Below are positions 59,301 to 64,000 of a stretch of DNA of 64,000 nucleotides, piece by piece. The stretch comes from Aphrophora alni. Lineage: Eukaryota > Arthropoda > Insecta > Hemiptera > Aphrophoridae. The stretch lies in NCBI GenBank assembly GCA_963513935.1, contig OY740769.1, positions 105,875,762 to 105,939,761 on the forward strand, read 5' to 3'. Each line of letters starts with the position of its first letter. The stretch's first letter is position 1. The notes beneath the pieces were generated by a model, which saw only the letters and a list, made by a program, of their open reading frames with translations, did not search any database and had not been told where the DNA came from. Position numbers and translations under genes: made by a program.

Positions 59301-61420
59301 GTATTTTGTGTTGATAATCTTTAAATAATCATATCTGTGGAGATTGTTCGAATATAAAAAGTTTTTCATCGCACCCGCAGAGAAAAAATCGAGCAGAGAA
59401 AGATCTTTGAAACAAAACTATTTTAGAAATGATTCTGTTCATAAACACGTAATCCAAGAGTGCCATAGATATGAACTATATTAGTATAACATCATTATGC
59501 TCCAAGTAGGATTTGACAGTTTCATTTTAGTCAATTGTGCAATGAAACAATATAGAATATTGTTACAGTACAGCTGGGAGTTGACAGTTCAAAGAAAAAA
59601 ATTGGTCAGACTATGTGCCTACGTGGCATTTCAACTCAACACCAATCTTTGTATCATGGATCCCATAGGAATTGTGTACAAAAAAGACACTTGAGTTTTG
59701 ACTGTTGATGTACCCAAATATGTTTGACTATGAAATATGTAACATCCAAAATGTCCTCTCCTTTAGACAAACCAACTGTAAAATGCTATCCACTTACCAC
59801 TGTTGTGAGGTTTCAAATCATGAACAGCAGTAATTTTGTACAGGTGTATGGCCTAAGCTTTTTTTAAAGCCTTATGGGCTACGCCATATGAAATATCAAA
59901 TTAGGTTAATTTTCTGATACGACTACTATGGAATTCGACATATGCTGTGGCACCTTTGTCTTCAGTAACTATACTTAGAATCCTTGTTGAACATCTTGGT
60001 GTGTATTCTCCACCATACCAGAACATATTATATTTCGATAGCAACATACACTCCCCAATAAAAAACATTATTAAAACACTACTCTTTCTTGACTCACTAC
60101 TTGGGTCAATATGGCTGCTTACCAACTGACTGGCAGAGGGACATTACTAGTAGGCAGTATTTGTCTGAATCTAATATTCAAAATATTTTTTGTATGTAGG
60201 CTATTATATACTGTAATCATCAAGGACAAAGATTTTTTTTTTTTAAACCCTTAATGTTCTCTCTTATAGTACAAAGAAATATAAAACTTTCTATACGGTA
60301 CTTCATATTTAAAAAAATTATGTCTATATTCAAAATAGGTACAAATCATTGGATCATATTATTATACTAGAAGCAGTGATTATAAAACTTATATATACTT
60401 GACATCAACTACCGATTATCTTAGGTTTGGTTAGGGTAATTAAGTCCCACATGACCTTACCCGGTGAAGGGAAATGAAAATAGGGTGGTAATGGTAAATG
60501 TATTTGTAACTCCTTCAAATATGATTAAATCATTAATATTAATAACATACTCTAATAAACAACAATATTCCAATAAAAATAGAATCAGATCAAAGTCAAA
60601 GTAAGTAAAATCAAATGTGTATAACCAACAGAAATTGGTTTACTTATTTTCTCTTCCATTTGATCAAAACAAAATGATAAAAATACAAGAAATGAAACAT
60701 TCTTTCCATTATGTTTGCTTATAGCCCAACTGGATTGTTAATAATTAATTTATTACTATTTAATTACCTTGTTTGAGATGTTACCGTCGAACAATCCTTA
60801 ATTATTGTAGTTTACACTATCTTATATGACGCGTTTCGACTATTTGACGATCGTGAGTAACGAGAACGGTCACTGACAACGCACGTCGTCCGTATATGTA
60901 TGTTTTTTAATGTGAATCAATTATGTGTTGTTAGTGTTTATATGTGTTTTTTTATATTTGAAAATGACTGACAAATAGTCGAAACGCGTCATATAAGATA
61001 GTGTAAACTACAATTAAGGATTGTTCGATGGTAAAACCTCAAACAAGGTAATTAAATAGTAATTAAACATTCTTTCAAAAATATAGAAAAAAAAGAACAT
61101 AGGAGTTCCAATTTTTAAGACTTGTGTAAATGGCAAAATTTACTTTCACATGGAGAAATAGATATTTCTCTAAATAGTTTATTTTCAGTCTAAAGTTACA
61201 TAGCATATACATCTAAAAATTGTTTTAAAGTCATGGTATAGCGAACTATTTTATCAGTTGAATATTGTCTATAACAAGTTATAAAATGTTTAAATATTGA
61301 ATACTTCACTCTTAGAATGTCTTCCATCATTGTCCCTCTCCCTGCACCAAGTTCAACTAATTGAAGTGGATGAGGATTTCCAAGTCTTTGCCATTCATTT
61401 ATAAACCAAATTGCTATCAT
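47422..61420 (-). CDS. NDUFAF7: NDUFAF7 (mitochondrial complex I assembly arginine methyltransferase), six 3' exons
   Basis: Six minus-strand exons (61420-61310, 59088-58828, 57941-57822, 56491-56348, 54829-54656, 47589-47422) have AG/GT borders and join in phase 0 into 325 residues plus stop. The product shows the MidA/NDUFAF7 methyltransferase signatures in order: SAM-binding [75 protein letters not shown], and a C-terminal [11 protein letters not shown] segment. The family acts in the mitochondrial matrix and dimethylates an arginine of NDUFS2 during early complex I assembly. About the first 95-100 residues (targeting peptide and the segment before IAIWF) are not found to the right and probably lie beyond 64000. 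The introns hold a hAT element, a Tigger MITE and other repeats. No coding defects were seen. Confidence 0.93.
47590..49067. other. NDUFAF7 last intron, part nearest the terminal exon
   Basis: AT-rich intron DNA without recognised features; its edge is the hAT target duplication at 49068-49075. Confidence 0.5.
49076..52037 (+). mobile_element. Nearly intact hAT element (ZBED family), 2962 bp
   Basis: Exact 8-bp duplication ATATATAC at both sides (49068-49075 and 52038-52045). The terminal inverted repeats read CAGAGTTTCTCAAAGT and CAGAGGTTCTCAAAGT, followed by GGGGTCCGCGG-type GC-rich subterminal copies at both ends. Carries one transposase gene with a single frame break. Inserted in the last intron of NDUFAF7, opposite in orientation to the host gene. 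Confidence 0.95.
49556..51468 (+). pseudogene. ZBED5-like hAT transposase with one frameshift
   Basis: The first frame (49556-51166, 536 residues) has a BED zinc finger at about residues 45-92 (CVVC...LRRHLETKH), then [17 protein letters not shown] and [14 protein letters not shown]. The RNase H-like core contains [35 protein letters not shown] and [11 protein letters not shown]. Near 51130-51142 the continuation moves to the -1 frame, consistent with loss of one base. There it runs without stops through [12 protein letters not shown] and the dimerisation motif [20 protein letters not shown] to a TGA at 51466-51468. One base separates this from an uninterrupted transposase of about 637 residues. 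A sequencing error is possible, as is a recent inactivating deletion. Confidence 0.9.
52046..53429. other. NDUFAF7 intron DNA
   Basis: AT-rich, no exon seen. Contains the AT microsatellite at 53293-53338. Confidence 0.5.
53293..53338. repeat. (AT)n microsatellite
   Basis: About 23 uninterrupted AT units. Such tracts are length-variable and prone to assembly error. Confidence 0.97.
53430..53962. mobile_element. pogo/Tigger-type element, 533 bp
   Basis: Starts CAGTAGAACCCCTCTTAACC after a TA (53428-53429) and ends GGTTAACAGAGGTTCTACTG. The right TA is altered. Several ACCGGTTA-type motifs lie subterminally at both ends. Inside are the transposase-start remnant seen at 9.8 kb and two blocks with GGATACCGCTATCGACAAAG. 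The best-preserved reference for the truncated copy at 11393-11996. Confidence 0.88.
54656..54829 (-). CDS. NDUFAF7: NDUFAF7 exon ([13 protein letters not shown])
   Basis: 58 codons between CTAG and CAG/GTAATT. Encodes [20 protein letters not shown] and DVDFSYLR, among the most conserved parts of the family. Confidence 0.93.
54830..56347. other. NDUFAF7 intron DNA
   Basis: Extremely AT-rich with several A and T homopolymers (for example near 55430 and 56020). No exon or element recognised. Confidence 0.5.
56348..56491 (-). CDS. NDUFAF7: NDUFAF7 exon (ADYGHDG)
   Basis: 48 codons, from TTTTAG/GAAAAT to AGA/GTAGGT. Contains [10 protein letters not shown] and [20 protein letters not shown], with the conserved ADYG loop. 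Confidence 0.93.
56640..56870 (-). pseudogene. Helitron Rep-domain fragment
   Basis: About 65 codons reading [20 protein letters not shown], then [12 protein letters not shown], then a YIIDTD piece. Helitron helicase-like N-terminal domains carry a [13 protein letters not shown] motif followed by a Y(I/L)(I/F)D segment; here GQIYH reads VAIYH. Only this scrap is seen, with no helicase or element ends. It lies in an NDUFAF7 intron. Confidence 0.65.
57191..57421 (-). pseudogene. Fragment of a DDE_3 (mariner-like) transposase
   Basis: 76 codons with [13 protein letters not shown] and [15 protein letters not shown], corresponding to the F.(S)DEATFH.SG.VNRHN box of insect DDE_3 transposases, with an altered first residue and an open end. 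Not the same copy as the 43-45 kb element. No terminal repeats identified. Confidence 0.6.
57822..57941 (-). CDS. NDUFAF7: NDUFAF7 exon ([11 protein letters not shown])
   Basis: 40 codons from ATTACAG/AAAACT to AAG/GTGGGT. Encodes [15 protein letters not shown] and [13 protein letters not shown], matching the W.E..VDID and S...TPA positions of the family. Confidence 0.92.
58828..59088 (-). CDS. NDUFAF7: NDUFAF7 exon (VEISPELS to PIHKLQ)
   Basis: 87 codons from TTTCAG/GTATTT to CAG/GTAATT. Encodes [31 protein letters not shown] and [14 protein letters not shown], the NEFFDALP-type loop of the MidA fold. Confidence 0.94.
59089..60751. other. NDUFAF7 intron DNA
   Basis: No exon recognised. Two short open stretches (59497-59694 plus; 59901-60125 minus) have no domain I can name. 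Confidence 0.45.
60752..61063. mobile_element. MITE with about 90-bp TIRs in NDUFAF7 intron
   Basis: The left arm from ATTACTATTTAATTACCTTG through ATATGACGCGTTTCGACTAT is repeated inverted at 60972-61063, with a few mismatches and one 3-bp gap. Loop about 120 bp, no coding. Target duplication unresolved in AT-rich flanks. Confidence 0.85.
61310..61420 (-). CDS. NDUFAF7: NDUFAF7 exon (SAM-binding motif)
   Basis: 37 codons from TTTTTGTCAG/ATGATA to AGA/GTGAAG. Encodes [15 protein letters not shown], then [12 protein letters not shown] (methyltransferase motif I), then MMEDILR. The leading ATG is inside the conserved family sequence, so it is not taken as the start codon. Confidence 0.94.
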
Positions 61421-61926
61421 CTGACAAAAAAAAAAAAAATTAAATTAATATGAATATAATTTATTCTAAGTTATAACATAGCTATTTTTAACCAACTCAA
61501 AATTCAGAAATGAACAATTCTGGATGAACTTTCCCTATTAATACCTTAAATAAAAGATTTACATCGTATATGCATATCAAGGTACATCATATTTTTAAAA
61601 CAGATTAAAACTTATACATACCTATTTTCCAGTTTTTGTGTTAAGTGCTTAATTATACAATATTTAATTTTACTATTTTATTACCTTATTTATTCTGTTG
61701 TTGACAAATAAATAATTTGTAGAACAAGATATATACATAGTCATAGTACAAAATACATTTATATAAATATACAAACCAACACACACAAAATATTAGTTAT
61801 TTCCTCTACATTGATTTTTTTATAAATAAGTAATTACACAGTGAACAAGTAATGCAATAGTACAATAATATAAAATAGAGGGGGAAAAGGCTTAGAAAAG
61901 CAAATTAAGCGACCAAATTAAGCTGT
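61421..61926. other. NDUFAF7 upstream intron or flank
   Basis: Searched by eye on the minus strand for the exon preceding IAIWF (the family has a GDF(I/T)TSPEISQ.FGE segment there); not found. Confidence 0.4.
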
Positions 61927-61934
61927 GACCAAAT

Positions 61935-62645
61935 TAGTGGTGGGCCTTAACGCTAAAAATGGTCAACGTCAACACCAGTTAACGTTGAGCGTGATTAACT
62001 GTTGGAAAAAACTGCTAACGTTAACCTGCCAGACAGAACAGAAGACCAAGCGTCTTTGTTTCTTCAGTGTGCAGGTTTGCAGTGCATGTGTTCAGCGAGA
62101 AGTGAGAAGGCTCTAGTCATCAATAGACTGTCGCCTGTTTTTTAGATTAATAAAAACTGATTATTTACTGAGGAATAAGTTTTGGAGTTATTTGTATTAC
62201 TATTTACTAGTTAATTAATTAGTTATTATAATAATTATTACAATAATTCCAATGTGTGATAAAATTAAATCATGTTGGTTATTTACACCACACTATTTTC
62301 GTATTATCCAGTCGTGGTTTTATACAGTTTTAGATTTAGTAAAAAACAAACAGTAAAATAGTAGGCTACAGCAGAAACATACAGTTGATGAATAAACGTT
62401 GACATTAATTGATTTGCTTTAGTTGCTCAACTAAACTAACAGACAACTGAGAGGCGTACGTGTAGCTGGGTGCGCGAGCATCGAGTGGGCCGCTGTCGCT
62501 AACAAACAACCACTGATGCGTCACCTGCAAGCACTAAGCAAATGATCAACATTAGCAGTTAATACACTTCTTCGTCAACTGCATTGATCGTTGACGATGG
62601 TCAACGTTGGCGGTTAGCTGTTACCCGTTAACGGGCACAGCCCTA
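61935..62645. mobile_element. hAT-type MITE, 711 bp
   Basis: Exact 8-bp duplication GACCAAAT at both sides (61927-61934 and 62646-62653). The ends are TAGTGGTGGGCC and, inverted, TAGGGCTGTGCCC, the TAGNG start common in hAT elements. Several GTCAACGTT/AACGTTAGC-type motifs recur near both ends. No coding potential beyond a 63-codon chance stretch. Confidence 0.93.
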
Positions 62646-62653
62646 GACCAAAT

Positions 62654-63480
62654 TAAACAACCGCCTTAAGCAACACATCCGTATTTACCATGTGTGGCTG
62701 AGAAATCTTCCTCGGATTAAAAGTAATTAGACAACAGAAGTAGTTGAAGATTTGTTTTAAATGCTTGCTGAAATCCAATGGATTTTATATTTATTGGGAC
62801 TTTATTAAGGAACAAGGTACACCTACAAGAATATTACTACCACACTGGTAAAGTATAAGATTTCCTTATCTAAATACCCCTATTTAGAGGTGGTTGTGGC
62901 AGGATTTTTCTATACATAATGTAACATGATACTGAAACTTGTTGGTACCTTATATTTCTTAGTATTGTGAATAACAAAAAGCACACAACATGTATGTAGA
63001 TTAATAAATGCAGTTTTGTGTATTTATTTATGAATATATACATTATTTACTTAAATTGTATAACAAAAATTTACATTTAATATTGGATATAAAAATGATG
63101 CATATTTATGAAGGCACACTTTTGTCAAATTAATAACTGTCATTTTTCAATACACCTATTATCCAAGCGTTGTTAGAAGTGTGAACATATTATAAAATGT
63201 GATGGAAATAACAAATAAATACTAACATCACAGTTCTTAGGATATAGTGATCTAAATCACTGTTTCTCAACAATTTCGGCACTCAACATATGAAGTGTTT
63301 CACACAACCAAATCTTTCTACAAGCATTTCATAAAGAGTTCATGACATTATTTCTGGACATAGATCATTATGTTTATGTATCATTAAATACATACAAACA
63401 CATATTTTTTTTTAAATGAATTAATTAGAAACAATGGATAGCTTATCATTCTTTTCTTCATCAATTTCAATTCTTCTCGG
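62654..63480. other. Non-coding interval
   Basis: AT-rich, no gene or element recognised. Confidence 0.45.
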
Positions 63481-63597
63481 TTAAAATTTACTATACCATT
63501 TTGGTACATATGGCCTGTTTAAAACATCTTCGCCATAATTAGAAAGAAGTTGGCAATAAAATTCAGCACCAGTTTCTCTTTCCATACAAAAATCACA
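63481..63597 (-). CDS. Candidate terminal exon of an unidentified gene
   Basis: After a plausible acceptor (GATTATTTAG) the minus strand is open for 38 codons and ends in TAA. It reads CDFCMERETGAEFYCQLLSN and closes RPYVPKWYSKF. Composition is that of a real soluble protein and unlike the AT-rich background frames. I do not recognise the family. It could be the 3' end of a gene upstream of NDUFAF7, or a transposase C-terminus. It does not match any part of NDUFAF7. Confidence 0.35.
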   Translation of the reverse strand, partial: CDFCMERETGAEFYCQLLSNYGEDVLNRPYVPKWYSKF

Positions 63598-63831
63598 CTA
63601 AATAATCTTTTCACAAATTGAAACACTAATTGAACTTACGATTTAGTATGATTAGAAATCGGTATGACCATTGCAAACACAATTTTATGGCGACAAAACT
63701 AAAATGTGTTACGTTGGATGGCTCTTACGACAAAACAGCTTAAAAACTAGACAAATTAATTTTCCTGGCATTTTTACTAGCCTTGAATCTGTAATTTTTA
63801 AATATACAAATTATATTAAGTTATATAATCT

Positions 63832-64000
63832 TACTAGCTGATAGCCCCAGTTTCACCTGGGGATAGTTGAGAAAGTTTAATAAAGAAATTTTTTTTAGCA
63901 TATTTTTTTTTGTGGTGCTATGGAAATAAATTATGCCCAAATACAGCAACACACCAATTTTGATCAAAATCGAACTATAAATAACAAATAGATATGATAC
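63832..64000 (+). repeat. Start of an interspersed repeat (SINE/LINE-tail-like)
   Basis: ACTAGCTGATAGCCCCAGTT, followed by TCACCTGGGGATAG, resembles the ACTAGCTGA(T)CCC-type heads of many arthropod interspersed repeats. It runs off the window, so class and length are unknown. Confidence 0.35.

Noticed and set aside
61395..61420. ATG at 61418-61420 as the NDUFAF7 start codon
   Set aside because: It is preceded directly by a polypyrimidine tract and AG, and lies inside the conserved family sequence just before the SAM-binding motif. A start here would remove the targeting peptide and N-terminal region.

Overview
This window is AT-rich arthropod nuclear DNA, most likely insect and possibly hemipteran. 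Its host genes are widely spaced and split by long introns, and transposable elements of nearly every class lie between and inside them. The insect call rests on GT/AG-spliced exons of NDUFAF7, a chitin-deacetylase-type exon of the insect group I kind, and an abundance of pogo/Tigger, hAT, piggyBac and mariner-like elements. The species cannot be named from the sequence. No bacterial operon, CRISPR array, rRNA or tRNA gene was seen.

Layout. 0-3 kb: a MITE and a decayed ZBED-type hAT transposase. 3.1-8.3 kb: a minus-strand two-exon gene, joined by me from splice signals, for a small secreted cysteine-knot peptide with an acidic pentapeptide-repeat tail; its 4.7-kb intron holds a dead LINE fragment. 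9.7-10.4 kb: a Tigger relic. 10.64-26.78 kb: a decayed hAT element bounded by a perfect 8-bp target duplication, with a Tigger fragment in its intron and a young, coding-competent Ty3/gypsy retrotransposon (12.2 kb, minus strand) in its 3' part. 27-40 kb: mostly non-coding, with MITEs, SINE-like copies and an isolated, broken chitin deacetylase exon at 32 kb. 40-45.4 kb: a solo-LTR candidate, a piggyBac transposase remnant, and a mariner-like element invaded by a piggyBac MITE and a hAT MITE. 45.5-47.3 kb: a tandem array split exactly at a TTAA by a piggyBac-type insertion. 47.4-61.4 kb: the last six recognisable exons of NDUFAF7 (minus strand), with a 2.96-kb almost intact ZBED hAT element, a Tigger MITE, and Helitron and transposase scraps in its introns. 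61.9-64 kb: a hAT MITE, one unidentified candidate terminal exon and the start of another repeat.

The functional host content I can support is therefore NDUFAF7 (mitochondrial complex I assembly methyltransferase; its N-terminal exons were not found here) and the secreted knottin candidate. The chitin deacetylase exon carries an in-frame stop and substitutions at metal and catalytic positions, so it is called a pseudogene. The rest is a layered record of transposition whose order can be read from nested insertions and target-site duplications. All boundaries were read by eye; no alignment or database search was run.
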